From Hericium rajendrae (Eukaryota; Basidiomycota; Agaricomycetes; Russulales; Hericiaceae): 64,000 bases of DNA. Both the position numbers and the translations under genes were made by a program. The notes beneath the pieces are model-generated. The model saw only the letters and a program-made list of their open reading frames with translations, was not told the DNA's origin and ran no database searches. The stretch is from the NCBI GenBank assembly GCA_033439255.1, contig CM065880.1, positions 2,480,001 through 2,544,000 of the forward strand, given 5' to 3'. This document shows positions 43,196 through 55,200 of the stretch, in pieces; positions within the stretch are counted from its first letter, which is position 1, and each line of letters starts with the position of its first letter.

Positions 43196-46063
43196 CAGCC
43201 TGCTGCGTTCTAATTTATGTTTCCATGATGTCGCACTTGTCTCATTAGGTTCCAAAATTCATGCAATTCCATTGTATCTCATGGAATATATTAACACGGT
43301 ATCACCCACCTTCACCCCAGTAACGAGCGTGCACTGTGGTATTATAAGAGAACTGGCCTGTCAATGACCCAATGGACGTTGGAGGACGGGCCGGTGAATG
43401 ATGAATGAACAGTGGTGTTATGAGAGGATGGGCTGGTCAATGATCCAATGGACGTTGGAGGACGGGCCGGTGAATGATGAATGTACAGCGGTATTGTAAG
43501 AGGACCGGCCGGCCAATGACCCAATGGATGTTGGAGGACGGGCCGAGCAATTGACAACCCGCGGGATGGAACGGGCCTGTCAATGATCCAATGGACGTTG
43601 GAGGACGGGCCGGTGAATGATGAATGTACAGCGGTATTGTAAGAGGACCGGCCGGCCAATGACCCAATGGATGTTGGAGGACGGGCCGAGCAATTGACAA
43701 CCCGCAGGATGGAATGGGCCTGTCAATGACCCAATGAACGTCAGAGGACAGGCCGGTGAATGATGAATGTACAGTAGACATTGTGAGAGAACCGGCCCGT
43801 TAATGATCCAATGGACGGTAGAGGACGGGCCCGTCAATGATGAATAAACGGTAAAAATGGTAGGAGGACAGGCCAGCCAATGACCCATTGGATGGTGGAG
43901 GACGGGCCCGTCAATGATGAATGTACAGGAGACATTGTACAAGGACGGGCCGGCCAATGACCCAATGTACAGTGTTATTGTGAGAGGACGGGCCCGTCAA
44001 TGACCCGATGGACGGTACAGGACGGGCCGAGCAATTGTGATGCCGCGGGATCGAGTGGGCCGGTCAATGATGAATGTACAATGGTATATTCTAAGAGGAC
44101 GGGCCCATCAATGACCCATTTGTATATACTGCAGGCCCGTCAATGGGGAATTGATAGTAGAAATTGTGAGAGGATGGGCCGGTCAATGACCCAATGGACG
44201 TTGGAGGACGGGCCGGTGAATGATGAATGTACAGCGGTATTGTAAGAGGACTGGCCGGCCAATGACCCAATGGATGTTGGAGGACGGGCCGAGCAATTGA
44301 CAACCCGCGGGATGGAATGGGCCTGTCAATGACCCAATGGACGTTGGAGGACGGGCCGGTGAATGATGAATGAACAGTGGTGATATGAGAGGATGGGCCT
44401 GTCAATGACCCAATGGACGTTGGAGGACGGGCCAGTCAATGATGAATGTACAGCGGTATTGTAAGAGGACTGGCCGGCCAATGACCCAATGGATGTTGGA
44501 GGACGGGCCGAGCAATTGACAACCCGCGGGATGGAATGGGCCTGTCAATGACCCAATGGACGTTGGAGGACGGGCCGGTGAATGATGAATGAACAGCGGT
44601 ATTATAGAAGGACTGGCCGGCCAATGACCCAATGGACGTTGGAGGACGGGCCGAGCAATTGACAACCCGTGGGATGGAATGGGCCGGTCAATGATCCAAT
44701 GGACGTCAGAGGACAGGCCGGTGAATGATGAATGTACAGCGATACATCTGAAAAATTTGCAGGTCCTACATAGTTCTACATATCTTATATAGAAGTCATA
44801 GGCCCATAGCACCTCCCTTTACTACATAGCCCTCATAGCTCAAAGGGAGAGCTATGAAGTGCTATGAGATGCTATAGAGCTGAAGGGGGTGCTATGAACT
44901 ACTATCATGACTATCATAGTTAACTATGAAGCTATCATAGGGTGCCTAGCTATTAAATCTATCAGAGCTATATTACCTACTTATGCTATACTCAATATAT
45001 AAACTTAGCACATCTATCAAAGTAATAAGATTTATTAGAACTATCTAAACTATCAAATTTTTGGTCTAACTATAAAGCAAATCTTATATTCATCATTAAT
45101 ACTGAAAGATCATATCAAAACATTATTTTATAAGTGATTATTTAAATTTCATATTATATTAATCAGTCTAATATATTACAACATGATAAACTATTATAAT
45201 CTAATAATAGACTTGATAATTTACAACAATATGCACTCACAGCTCAAAAAGATAACAAATTAATGAAACCTACCTTTATCAAAAAAGCAAAAATCTATTA
45301 ATCAAAGATATTAGATAACAAAGATGTAGAGACAAAGAAAGTAAAAGATCAGCCCACCTTTACTTGAGAAGATAACAAAGATATAGATAGAGGGAACATT
45401 AGTAAAGAACATAGAACATTTAACTAAAGTCAACACACCTTAAAGATAATTGAGCAAAGAAACAACGAGCAAAGAAAGAACAACGACGAGCAAAAAAATA
45501 ACAACGACGAGCAAAGAAGGAGCAACGGCGAGCAAGCAACAATGACAATGACGACGCCGACGTGGCGAGAGATGGTGGGTGTTAGAGAGCAAGAGGCAAT
45601 GCGCGTCGCGCGAGCCTTATATACGAATCCCGGGCGAAGCCGAGAATCGTGGCTGCCGGGCGCTGCCGAGCGCCGCGCCAGAGGCTAAGTGATAGATTTT
45701 GTTAACTTGTGTTTGCTGCTCAGTAGCGCACAGTATGTTAGTTAGACAAGTAGCACATACAATCGATTGGTATGAAAAAGTTATACGTAGTATCTTTTTT
45801 TCTGAATTATAACGATTTGATTTGATTAATGAAGTTCGAAACATTTGAACTCGCGCTTTCGATCGCTCAAGCACTAAGGCGCGTCGTTCGACTTGTCCTT
45901 GTTCTCACTCAGTCCCTCGACAGCTCCCCCTCGTCTCTGCACCCCGTTTTCCTCCTCCTTCCCCTTGCTTTTTGTCACCCCGAAGATCGGCAGGATCGGT
46001 AAGAGGTTCAAAGGGCTCAAGGTAAGTAAAAAAAATCTGTATTCGTGCTTCTCGTACTAATTC

Positions 46064-46098
46064 CGAGAGTATCGCTCGGATAACGAGCGATACTCTCG
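46064..46098. other. Hairpin I of the second CATCTGA element
   Basis: GAGAGTATCGCTCG pairs perfectly with CGAGCGATACTCTC across a GATAA loop. It is the positional equivalent of 19,514-19,541. Confidence 0.85.
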
Positions 46099-46411
46099 TT
46101 GTTACTCGTTCTTTCGTGCCTCCACGCCCCCATCGCCGCCCTTTCCCCATTCCCGTCCTCCTCGCATCTTCGCCGCATCCATCCCCCGCATCGCTGTCGC
46201 GTCGCCGCAACACGCGACGTTCTCTGCGTGTGGCTCCGACGCCCCCGGTGTCACCTCAACCTCCCGCGCATGGCTTCAGCAGCCCGCGCCTGCTCTCGCG
46301 CCCGCCGGTGTCTGCCCTCCACGCCGAGCACGCCCTCCACGCCGCCCTAACGGTCCACACACCTTCTCAACAACCCCACATGGCCAGGACAACGACACGA
46401 CAACGACTATC

Positions 46412-46439
46412 GGGTCTCGTTGCCGTGGCGACGAGACTC
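46412..46439. other. Hairpin II of the second CATCTGA element
   Basis: GGGTCTCGTTGCC, a GT loop, and GGCGACGAGACTC. All 13 positions pair if two G-T wobbles are allowed. Equivalent of 19,835-19,864. Confidence 0.8.
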
Positions 46440-46539
46440 GGTGTGTCGTGCTGCGCCCCTGCGCTCGTTTCCCGCACCCTGCGCACCGTATCTACGTCCT
46501 CCGCGCGGCCTCCGCACCCTCGCACACCCTCTACGCCGT

Positions 46540-46930
46540 CCGCGTAACCTCTGCGCCGTCCACGCACTCTCCACGCCGTCCGCGCACTCTTCACGCCGTC
46601 CGCGCCGCCTCCACGCCATCCGCGCCGCCTCCACGCCATCCGCGCATCCTCCACGCCTTCCGCGCAGCCTCCTTGCCCTCCGCGCAGCCTCCTGCCTTCC
46701 GCGTCACCTCCCTGCCTTCCGCGCCGCCTCAACGCCGTCCGCGCCACTCCACGCCTTCCCCGCTGCCTCCATGTCTTTCGCGCCGCGTCCTCGCCCTCCG
46801 CGCTGCATCCCCGCCCCCTGTTCCACATCCACGCATTCCGCGCCGTCATCCCGCCCTCTGCGCCGCCTCCCCGCCCTCTGCGCTGCGTCCACGCGCTCCG
46901 CGCCGTTCAGCGCCGTGGCTTCGCCTCTCC
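46540..46930. repeat. CCACGCCGTCCGCGC tandem low-complexity tract
   Basis: About 18-21-bp units of TCCACGCCNTCCGCGCNGCC type within the C-rich block. They give long open frames in several phases, which is an artefact. Confidence 0.75.
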
Positions 46931-47477
46931 GCACTCCTCGCCGCTTCTCCGCGCTCTGCGCACCTCGCGCACGTCGTCATCTACGCGCGACTATAATGCC
47001 ACGTGCACGGACCCCAGGAGCCTGTACGCGACCCCGCCGTCGCAGATAGGGTGTTGACGCCACGCGCACGGCATCAATACCGCGCGCGCGACATCAGTAG
47101 CCCACGCATGGCCGCCACATGATTGCAGCATCATGGCTGCCTGGATTATGTTTTTAATTACATTTTCGTAGATAGATGCCTTGTACCAATCATGACTCTG
47201 ATATAATAAAAATAAAAATTTTGACTTCTAATTATGGAGTCTACCATATCTGACATAGGGCTGATAGAGTCCATAGCAAGGCTATGATAGTACATAGCTC
47301 TGATAGTAATGGCTTACAGGTACATAGGTCTATATACCTTCTGCCTGCTGCTATGAAGGCTATCATAGTGTGCATAGCTCTGTATAGATGCAAGGGTGAC
47401 TATATAGATCCCATAGCACTATGCTAGGACACATACTTTAGTACTGAGCTATATAAAATTCTAATTTTTCAGATGTA

Positions 47478-47834
47478 TTGTAAGAGAACCGGCCCGTCAA
47501 TGATGCATTGGTATATACTACAGGCCCGTCAATGGGAAATGGATAGTAGATACTTCATGAGCACGGGCCAGCCAATGACCTCCCACCACATCCAGTGGGC
47601 CAGACAATGACCCATTGGTACATAGTGAACCAGGCCAGTCAATGATAAATGGACACTACAGATTAAATGACCAGAGGCCAGACAATGACTTATTGGTACA
47701 TAAGGGGAGCAGGCCTGTCATTGAGTAACTGCTACATTGTGACCGACGGGCCGGCGCGGGATGACCATTCAACAATGGCACTTTGTCAAGCTCGCCTGGC
47801 ATTACCTCAATGCACTAAGTGACTGAACATACTC
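47478..47834. repeat. Right terminus of KDZ-B
   Basis: This continues the satellite after the 2.7-kb element and ends CCTCAATGCACTAAGTGACTG at 47,825. It is homologous to both foldback ends over at least 150 bp (7,880-8,049 and the complement of 922-1,060). The next nine bases, AACATACTC, are also mirrored left of 922 (GAGTATGTT, 913-921), so the exact tip could be 47,825 or 47,834. Confidence 0.75.
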
Positions 47835-49117
47835 TCCATTCTTCAACCAGGCAATCTCATCGACATAATAGTGTTTGGATCCCACATCATACATAGGGCT
47901 CAATGTGGAGCAATCCATCTCCTTCCTCCACTTGTCAGCATGCCAGATCTCGGTGATAAGACCATCAGGAATCTCAGGATAGAACCGAAGGTGCTGTCGC
48001 ACGAGAGGGTTCGAATAGTCCTATGACACCAATGTTATATCTACACGATAATAAATTAGGCAGATCTCATACCTTTGCAATAATAGAGCGAACATTGTTC
48101 ATGAAGAAAATGTTCTTGTGAACCGATTGAAATCGGTGGGTTGGTATACCACACCATGCTCGAATACTGCCTTGCACCTTACGCAGGTGGTCTAGACTGG
48201 GCACACCATGCACATCACTTTCTCGCAGAAGCCACAAGACCATGGACATCATAGAATCTGACATCTGCAGGCGTGAAAGATTGTCGATGGTATCCAATAG
48301 AAAGAGCTACAAAATTGTAATTCGTACCATGCCAGATTATAAAGCTCGAAGTACTCACCAACTTGGATTTGTACAGAAACCATTCAGAATCACGAGAAGG
48401 CAAGTTGATATGTGTGTCATCAAACTCGAGGTGCTGGATATCCTCCAAGTCAGGGTCACGGATTCCTGGCAGACATAACATGAGTTCACGAAAAAAAATG
48501 CTGTAAGAAGGGAAATCTGCGTGCTCATTTCTTGCAACACATTTGTAAGTGTGTCATCGACGTCCGGATCCACGAAACCATCAAAATCTGAACCGTCATC
48601 TGTAACACCAAGTCTCCATCCAGCGGCCTCTTCATCCCAAAGTCCAAACTCGTTGAGATCTCTGAGGAATTGCGCTTGATCTTGACCGGCAGTAGATTCA
48701 AGGCCCATCTCGAAATCGGCATTCGAAGTGTTGTACAGAGAGTCCCACATTTCAGTCTCTAGAGCACTGGGAAGTGGTTGATGATGAGGAATCATGCGAT
48801 CGGTAGAGACAGGTGCAAAGGCTGGCAAAGACCCGAGAGTTTCTTGTTGCACAAACATCATGCATGCATCCTGGATGGAGTCTTCAACCTGTGCATACTG
48901 GCGCTGTTGATCCTCGTGTGCCACCAAAGCCTGTTTATGCTTGGTCGTCTTTAGGTGAGCAGTTATATTTCTGTACGCTATCCACTGCTCGTTCTGGGAA
49001 ACATTCGCAGCAAACGTTGTGCAGATCGTGCATCTTGCTGACTTGTGGTCTGCACAGATCAAGACCTTGGAACTCAAGTAGTTACTTACAAGCTGGGTAG
49101 ATGGCTCGAGGAGGCAT
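47835..49117 (-). pseudogene. Plavaka-type transposase, N-terminal part, cut by KDZ-B
   Basis: The start is ATG at 49,117 (MPPRAIYPAC), spliced to a BED-like zinc finger: LICADHKSARCTICTTFAAN, then WIAYRNITAHLKTTKHKQAL giving a C-x2-C and H-x5-H pattern. Later exons read INLPSRDSEWFLYKSKLV, TIDNLSRLQMSDSMMSMVLW with LLRESDVHGVPSLDHLRKVQ, IFFMNNVRSIIAK, and the highly characteristic [33 protein letters not shown]. This is the N-terminal region of fungal Plavaka DNA-transposon proteins. The frame runs straight into the KDZ-B end after NGEYV, and the catalytic remainder is absent. Its continuation would be expected at the far, unseen left end of KDZ-B. Confidence 0.75.
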
Positions 49118-49492
49118 ATCTGAAGGGCAGCGATTTCGCTCTGCTCACGGCGACTTCAAAATTCAAACGTTCACGGCGCCTGTGTCGTCGGATCACGTGG
49201 AGTGCTGTACATTCAGAGAACTCAGCAAGAGCATCTCGCTCTGTCTCGCTTTGGTCTCGCTCGATAACATCTGAGCTGATTGGCGCCTGTGAAATGAGTG
49301 CAGCTTCAGTCTTGCTCACATATTGTGACCTTGTTGCCCAAAGACAAAGACTGAGACAGCGGGCCCTGGCATGGCCCGACAATGCACGGCAGCCATGTCT
49401 GCATAAAAGGTGCGCAGTCTTTTCCATCATGACACCAGCACATCACTCATTTGCCCGCTCATCTCTTCCCGCACCACTGCGCATTTTCAGAT
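49118..49492. promoter_or_regulatory. Divergent gap between Plavaka fragment and hypothetical gene
   Basis: About 375 bp separate two starts that face away from each other. No specific site was recognised. Confidence 0.4.
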
Positions 49493-50831
49493 ATGTCTGA
49501 CGCTGAGATGGATGTCGACCCCTTCATTGTGGCGATGACCGCAGGCAGTTCTCCCCCATCCTCGCCTACTCCCGCCCCTCGTACCCTCCCAACTGGTGCT
49601 GAGTCGCCCACCTTGGAAGCGACTTCCTCAGGTGAAGATCGTCAGAGCTCTCAGCCAGCTGAGTCCGGCGGTGCGGCGTCGACCCTCCAGACCCCAACGC
49701 CCTCGCATGTGACTGGACGCAATGTGGTTCAGGCGGCGAGACGTTATTCAGAGCGCCGAAAGCTTCGGAACGAACAGTTTCTGGATGTCGAGCAGTTTGT
49801 CCAGGCCAGTTTCCTTTTCATTCATCCTTCCCCGTCGCTGACTGTCCCTCACGCTTTTCAGGGAGCACCCCATGAGCAGCTGTTCAAGCTTTTCATCAAC
49901 CTCATTGCTCTTCAGAACAGGGTAGATAAGATCATACTGACCCTGCCTCCTTTCCAAGTCTCCGATGATCTCAAGGTACGCGTTCGAGCCTGTTTTGTCT
50001 ACCTTACTCGCTGATTACAATGATGACTTAGAAAAACATCCATGAGTATTCTATATCTGTCCTTCTCTCGTCAAAGATCCGAGCGTATAAGGGCGACGTC
50101 CCGCGTGATCATGTCTTGGTGCGTCAGTTCAAATTCATAGTTCACGTTCACGCGGCTGTCGAACTCACACACATATATATAGAATGTCCTCAAGAAATTC
50201 CGTCCAGGATTACCTCTCCACATCGAGCAAATTCCATCTGACTGGAACAAAGTCATCTCGGCAGTCTCAGATGCGCTCACGCAAATCCGCTCGCAATGGA
50301 AGAAGAATGTAAGTGGCTTCGTTGATTTGTGATCTCTGATTGACATTCCCACAGCTCAAGGCGAGTCTCCTTGGCGAAAAGGAGGAAGACATGGAGATCT
50401 ACGCTCTCGCTCTCCTGTTTGTTCGCAAGACAACTTGCAAGGTAACAGTGCCACTTGCATGCCGTGTCGCGCTCATGGTACGTTGTCGTCAAGGTCTTAT
50501 GTGTTCAAGTCCTCTTCTAATTTACGCACCAGCGCGCCATCTACGTGTCCTCCAAGGACGACGGCGACAAGTTCTGGAGTAATGTTGATAAGCGCCTGGC
50601 TTGGATACGAAAGGTCTCTGACGGCGATGCGCGGATGGTCAAGAGGTATGTCAATCTCGAAGTCTCTTTTCATCTCTCACTCTCGTTGATTTTAGCGCAT
50701 TCATGAAGTACCTCAATGACGACCGTGAAAAGCATGGAAGTGACACGACTGAATTCAACGACGATGACGTAGACGAGCGCCAGCAGAGTGTTGACGAGAT
50801 TATCGAGGGCGCTGTGGCCATTCAGGACTAG
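49493..50831 (+). CDS. Hypothetical protein of an Agaricomycete-expanded family
   Basis: The biochemical family is not recognised, although proteins of this look are common in Agaricomycetes. ATG at 49,493 opens MSDAEMDVDPFIVAMTAGSS, followed by a Ser/Pro-rich disordered stretch and a helix NVVQAARRYSERRKLRNEQF. Then come APHEQLFKLFINLIALQNRV, HEYSISVLLSSKIRAYKGDV, LKKFRPGLPLHIEQIPSDWN with VISAVSDALTQIRSQWKKN, LALLFVRKTTCKVTVPLACR, and RAIYVSSKDDGDKFWSNVDK. A helical tail ends EGAVAIQD at 50,831. About six introns of roughly 50 bp are implied. It is divergent from the Plavaka fragment, so it could be Plavaka cargo or an independent host gene. It has no signal peptide or membrane segment. Confidence 0.65.
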
Positions 50832-52250
50832 ATGTTCACGTATTTCACATTATTTTGTTCAGTTTTGTTGTGCCCAGTATCCCGTAGCTATTGCATTCAT
50901 GAATGGATGAAATGAATTATCGAAATTTTTCATTGTAATCATTGGAGCACGATGGGAAATTGGATGTGAATGAGCGGGCCAGTGCATTCCCGCTAACGGG
51001 CTATCAGCCATCTATTTTCCATGCTCTCCATAACTGCTTATTTCGTCGTCTTCATGTCGCCCGGTTGCTGTTCGTCATGACGGGCTCTCCTTATCTTCAC
51101 ATCGCTCGATCGCTGCTCGTCACGCATGCTCTTCCCACTGGCAGCTGGCCTCTCACGACTTCGACTGGTGTGGGCAGGCAGAAAGCACATAGCTATAGTG
51201 CTGAATACTGCGCACGAGCGTTGTCGTGCGCAGCGGCACCTCCACATGGCATCCACCCCGACTGACAGGACCGAGGAGCGCAGTCGAGCACGATACTGCG
51301 GCATAAGAGACTGGCCGGACCTGATATTGTTGTTCTTCGAAATTCAAGCTAATGGTGTACATTACATTAAGACAATGAGCTGGCTGTGTATGGTACAGGC
51401 TCTATAACAATGGGGGTGTAAATGGCGGTGAAACAACAAAGACAAAGCGGCTGATGGTGCATGCATTCTGGGTCCAGCCTGAGACTATTACTGCAAGGTT
51501 ATGGGACCGAGGTGGAAAGTGCCGGCACACCAGAATATCTCGCGGCATGACTCAGACGACGTTCACAGCTGGTAGACACCTGGCCGAAAACTTGCGGTGT
51601 AGCAGAAAAGCTACTTCTTCTAGACATTTAAGGGAAGAACATGCACGTCACGAATATGTCACGGTAAGCGTGATGTCTCTCGGCTGCGGAATTTGAATTT
51701 TCCAGCTCTCACTAGGAACTGGCCGAGACGTTGCGATGTTCACCGTCCTCCCCTCCTTGAATTCTTCATTTAACTCGGTCCACTAGGGTCGGTTCAGTTA
51801 CGGAACCAGAACATGCAGAACTTGTTAGCTAGGTGTTTACCAACACTCTATGTAAACGATATGCCATGTTCGCAGGGCCAGATTGCTGTCTGCTGAGCAC
51901 TAACCCCTCCTGCACGCGGCACCTATAGCGAAATCCTCTCATCCGATACCATGGTTGCCTGATTCAAAACTTACCTCTGGCAGAAATCACTCGATATCTA
52001 GGCGCGATTGCATCCAATGGCGGATGCTGCTCATGCAGTGCTCGTCAGTCTCGGATGCTCTAAATCATTCTCTGGCACCATGCGTGGGAAGGAAGGAAGG
52101 ATGAAGCGGGCGTATCTTCCGCATTTTATGACCCGCAGATCAGGCCCTCTTCCCTATTTGCTGTCTGTCGAGAAAGGATTCTCCTGTGCAAGATTCCCAT
52201 AAATTTGGTCGAAAGAGGATCCTCCTTGATTCCTCTCGTTCATTTACACG
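50832..52250. other. Gene-free stretch
   Basis: Open frames here are short and show no conserved features. No repeat or RNA gene was recognised. It should contain the 3' region of the hypothetical gene and the promoter of the ATPase. Confidence 0.5.
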
Positions 52251-55200
52251 ATGAGGTTCTCTCGCGCGGATCCCGACGTCGAAGCCGCGAACAAGGCTTC
52301 TACTAGTGCTGCCATCCCCTTGAGAAGTCGTTCTCCCGGATTCCGTTCGGAACCTACCCGAGAGGCTATCGAAGTGGCCAGCCGACTTCCTGTTGAGTTC
52401 CGGACTCTGAGCTTGCAAGTCGTCTCCAAGACCGGTTCCAATAGCGAAACAGAGAGGCAAGCCGTACGAGGTACATTTTTCGCATGTATGCTGAGGTTAT
52501 CTGCTGATATACAACCACAGATCTTGCCGGTCTCGACTGGCATAAGATCAGTATCGATGAAGCCCTGCGACGACTCGGCGTGTCATCGAAGACTGGATTG
52601 GACTCTGTTCAGGCTCAGCGACGTATCTCCATCAATGGCAAAAATCAGATGTCGCCTCCCCCGAATCATTTATTTCGCAGGATAATGGGTTGGGTATTTG
52701 GCGGGTTCGGCAGCTTACTGCTGGCAGCTAGTATTGTCTGCTTCATAGCCTGGTGTGTTTGCTGCGGACATCGTTTTCACGCAGTCTAACGATGATTGTT
52801 TCGTGCAGGAGACCGCTCGGCAATCCCGATCCGCAGGGATCTAATCTCGCACTTGCGATCGTCCTTTTGGTGGTCGTTCTTCTGCAGGCGGTATTCAACG
52901 CATGGCAGGACTTCTCGACCTCACGCGTGATGGCGTCGATCAAGGACATGCTTCCTTCGGATGTGCTGGTGCTCCGCGACTCTGCTCAGACTGAGATCCC
53001 TGCCGCGGACCTCGTACCGGGAGATCTGGTTTACATCAAGCTGGGGCAGAAGGTTCCCGCAGACTTGCGTCTCATTGATGTCAGCAGCGATCTGAAGTTT
53101 GATAGAAGTATCCTCACAGGAGAGGTATGTTCTATCCAGGTTCAGCCTTTTCCTTGTGCTCACAAATCATGATTCCTAGAGTGAACCGGTATCTGGTCGC
53201 ATTGACATGACCGACATGAACATGTTGGAGGTGCGCTTTGTCGCACATCCTGCTGAGTTTGATACTCACGAGTCACTGGAATAGACGAAGAATGTTGGCC
53301 TTCAGGGCACGCTTTGCGTCAATGGCTCTGGTCTAGGCTTGGTTGTCCAGACCGGTGATAATACCGTTTTGTACGTCTCTCCGAGTGCAGGTTTTCCGTC
53401 ATTGATACATGTGTATATATGCAGCGGAAAGATCGCAAAGATGTCATCTGCAGCGCCTACCCATCTGACGACCCTTCAACGCGAGATTCTGCGCTTCATC
53501 GTCATCATCGCAAGTCTTGCATCCATTGTGGCAATCATCATGGTTATCTTATGGGCGGCATGGTGGGTCTTCCATGTTGCCATTGCACGCGCGCATCCAA
53601 CCCGGCTCGCAGGCTGAGACGGAAGTTCCCCGGCTATATTGACACCTCAGGGATCCTAATTGACGTCGTTTCTGTAATGGGTTCGTACTGCCGTGTTGTC
53701 TTTCTCGCATGCTCGTGCTTATGACATGGCCGCCCAGTCGCTTTCATTCCCGAGGGGCTGTAAGTTCGAAGGAGCGGTATTTCAACATGCCAGCTGATAT
53801 TTATGTCGCAGTCCCATCGCGGTGACAATATCACTGGCAAAAGTCGCACACACGCTCAGCAAGCATAAGGTCATCTGCAAGTGCGTAGGACGTGCGTAAT
53901 TTCAAGACTAATGCTAACATCTATCCAACACAGGTCGCTCTCAATAGTCGAAACACTTGGATCTGTCAATGTTTTATGCTCGGTATACTTATATCCTGAT
54001 CACGTCAGACTGTTGCTGACAATGTCTATAGGACAAGACTGGAACACTCACGCAGAACAAGATGCATGTCGAGGATGCCGCCATCTTTGATACGACATTT
54101 ACTCCGACATCACTGAGTGAGAGCATGGCATCGTCTTCGCCCGAGGTCCTCGAGAATATTCGTCAGCTATCTGTGATTTCGGCCCTTTGCAATGTGGCGT
54201 CTTTCAAGTCTGAAGGTCCTGACGCTGAAAAAAGTGTGATTGGGGATGCCACGGGTATGGTGTTAGCTTTTGGTCGCCAAATGCGTATCGCTCACGAAAC
54301 CGCGTAGATTCCGCTATTCTATGCTTCGCAGAGACTTTTAGTCCCGTCGAGACGGTCAGAAGTCACTGGCACCACGTGTTCAAGATCAACTTCAATTCGA
54401 AGGCATGTTATTTGCCTTGTTCTCGTTTCCTAGAAATCCTCATCGTGCTTCAGACCAAATTCATGCTCACACTCTCTGAGCTTTTGCCGTCAAAGGAGGT
54501 CCCCAAATCAAACATACTCCCGGTGCCGATCGCTTCCTGGGATGATTTTTCATCGGATGATTACCTTCTAGCTGTGAAAGGTGCTCCGGAAGTGCTCCTC
54601 CCGCGCTGCGGATATGTCCTGAACCCTTTAGGGGGATCGCCCATTCTCTTAAATCCTTCCGTTTTCCACCGGATTGTAGTGGTTCAAGAGTTATGGGCAG
54701 CACAAGGTCGACGGGTGCTCATAATGGCACGCCGGATCGTGCCAAAGGAGTATATTTCGAAAGACTTGGATAGATCTTCGGACGAGTTTGCGGATCTGGT
54801 CAACGAACTCAATTCTGAATTGATCATAGTTGGCCTCGTAGGCTTGATAGATCCCCTAAAGCCTGACATCCCGGACACAGTTCGGTGAGTACGTATCCTT
54901 AAAGACATGCATAGACAGCTGATGATCAAGGAATGGTGTCCAGGACGTGTCGCCGCGCTGGGATTCGCTTCTTTGTCGTCACGGGTCAGTCCTACTTCTT
55001 TTGCTGCACAAGATCGGCGCAATGGTTGATCTTCCCAAAGGCGACCACCCTGCTACCTCCGTTGCAATTGCTGCGCAAGCCGGCATCATCTCCAACGTCA
55101 AAACCGTCCATCAGTTTTCTAATCTCGGCCTTGACTCTGACAACAAGGATATTCAGACGAAATTCGAACCATTCAACTCTCCCGAACTCGATCCACCTAG

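Larger units (their letters stand above)
42420..44744. repeat. Right terminal satellite array of KDZ-B
   Basis: Units of roughly 100-150 bp of the same family as the outer foldback arrays: GACCCAATGGACGTTGGAGG, ACGGGCCGGTGAATGATGAA, GCAATTGACAACCCGCGGGA. Neighbouring units are nearly identical between 43,370 and 44,740. The RPS3/minisatellite block (42,640-43,330) and the 2.7-kb element interrupt it, and it resumes at 47,478. Confidence 0.85.
44745..47475. mobile_element. 2.7-kb CATCTGA-ended transposon, second copy
   Basis: The termini are CATCTGAAAAATT and AATTTTTCAGATG, flanked by TA on both sides (44,743-44,744 and 47,476-47,477). The flanks rejoin to the satellite word GTACAGCG-TATTGTAAGAGG. 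Layout matches 18,038-21,269: CATAGCTAT-type repeats at both ends (44,770-44,970 and 47,235-47,460), an AT-rich zone, TTATATACGA at 45,617, GTAAGT at 46,023, TACTAAT at 46,055, hairpins at 46,064-46,098 and 46,412-46,439, and a C-rich block (46,100-47,050). No transposase was recognised. Confidence 0.85.
1..47834. mobile_element. Giant KDZ-type DNA transposon 'KDZ-B' with its terminal repeats; left end outside window
   Basis: This is a composite inference. The region from base 1 to about 47,834 shares a CCGCGG-centred palindromic motif, GGCC/CAATGA satellite units, a GGCAGGGAC minisatellite and a captured RPS3 exon. The minisatellite plus RPS3 block lies inverted at the two sides (1-870 reverse, 42,780-43,195 forward), as expected of long terminal inverted regions. 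Between them lie six genes, including a KDZ transposase and a TET/JBP dioxygenase. The right end cuts a Plavaka transposase reading frame at 47,825-47,834. Three younger insertions lie inside: the foldback 922-8,049, KDZ-A 14,454-30,796, and a 2.7-kb CATCTGA element 44,745-47,475. The left terminus and the target duplication cannot be seen, so the full extent is uncertain. Confidence 0.6.

Noticed and set aside
42794-43213. Cys-rich frame KLCAACAK as a LIM or zinc-finger protein
   Set aside because: The surrounding residues are RPS3, and the cysteines replace arginines through CpG changes.
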